Part shown: in pieces, positions 63,892 to 64,000 of the stretch | Layout of the letters: each line of letters begins with the position of its first letter | How positions within the stretch are numbered: the first letter of the stretch is position 1 | From: Myxococcus stipitatus | GTDB lineage: Bacteria > Myxococcota > Myxococcia > Myxococcales > Myxococcaceae | Direction: 5' to 3' | NCBI RefSeq assembly: GCF_021412625.1 | Contig: NZ_JAKCFI010000013.1 | Span: forward strand, 1-64,000 | Length of the DNA stretch: 64,000 bases | Program-made: the position numbers and the translations under genes | The notes under the pieces: generated by a model | Told to the model about the DNA's origin: nothing | The model's database searches: none | What the model saw: the letters and a program-made list of their open reading frames with translations, nothing else

Positions 63892-64000
63892 CTATCCGAT
63901 GTTCGTCACGGCCCGGGGCAGGTCCGGGGCGTTGAGCAGGTTGAGGGCGGCGAGGGCTTCGCGCTGGGCCTGGGTGATGCTGTAGACGGGGTTGTTGTCG
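63892..64000 (-). CDS. Partial eCIS gene at the window edge
   Basis: Only the last ~35 codons are present, ending NNPVYSITQAQREALAALNL, LNAPDLPRAVTNIG and a TAG at 63892-63894. Reading frame and position, 10 bp before the LysM gene, show it is the preceding gene of the same operon. It is too short to assign; a small conserved eCIS protein or a tube/assembly protein upstream of Afp7 is expected here. Confidence 0.7.
   Translation of the reverse strand, partial: DNNPVYSITQAQREALAALNLLNAPDLPRAVTNIG

Overview
The window looks like chromosome from a myxobacterium (Myxococcus/Corallococcus-like). Evidence: strong G+C bias with open frames on every strand, many secreted lipoproteins built on beta-propeller repeats (Kelch, RCC1, ELWxxDGT), a cysteine-rich DUF4215-type lipoprotein, a TIGR04552-like fragment, ECF sigma factors, and a RegB/RegA-type two-component pair. 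Species cannot be fixed from the sequence alone.

Layout. 1-4.6 kb: a truncated TIGR04552-like remnant and two related Ig-like (Big_5) lipoproteins in visibly AT-richer DNA. 4.8-9.7 kb: ffh (SRP54) with a hairpin terminator, tRNA-Leu(UAA), a MATE exporter and a secreted-type gene broken by one in-frame UGA. 9.9-18.2 kb: a 21-repeat Kelch lipoprotein, an ELWxxDGT lipoprotein, an OpgC-type membrane acyltransferase and a CotH-kinase lipoprotein. 18.5-27.2 kb: a small zinc-ribbon protein, an S8 protease, a diiron ferritin-like lipoprotein, an ECF42-type sigma factor with its YCII/DGPF partner, thiD, a frameshifted fragment and a LamG lipoprotein. 27.5-31.8 kb: a GH2/GH72-like glycosidase, two HEAT-repeat proteins and a compact M23-like peptidase. 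31.9-38.1 kb: a redox block on one strand with RegB-like kinase, RegA-like regulator, small haem-type membrane protein, two-haem lipoprotein, 2Fe-2S subunit and Tat-exported molybdenum hydroxylase. 38.2-46.7 kb: a 14-repeat RCC1 lipoprotein, an F420/NADPH reductase-like protein, an IS630 remnant, a divergent NAD-epimerase/XRE-regulator pair with a visible operator, and an S41 protease.

46.9-64 kb and beyond the right edge: a tightly packed minus-strand operon for an extracellular contractile injection system (eCIS, Afp/PVC-like). Read in transcription order it holds a partial gene, LysM protein (Afp7-like), gpD-like hub, baseplate J, tail protein I, DUF6519, an unrecognised 168-aa protein, a gp25 baseplate protein fused to an Ada-like zinc domain and FN3, gpV spike, DUF4255 cap (Afp16-like), AAA+ ATPase (Afp15-like) and a 1205-aa DUF4157 protein as probable cargo. 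Sheath, tube and tape-measure genes are not in the window and would be expected upstream, beyond 64 kb. This is the most interesting locus: the machine class is known, but several subunits have unusual architectures (split hub/spike, metal-tipped spike, zinc-domain fusion, a hydrophobic segment in DUF6519, a triplicated module in the tail protein).
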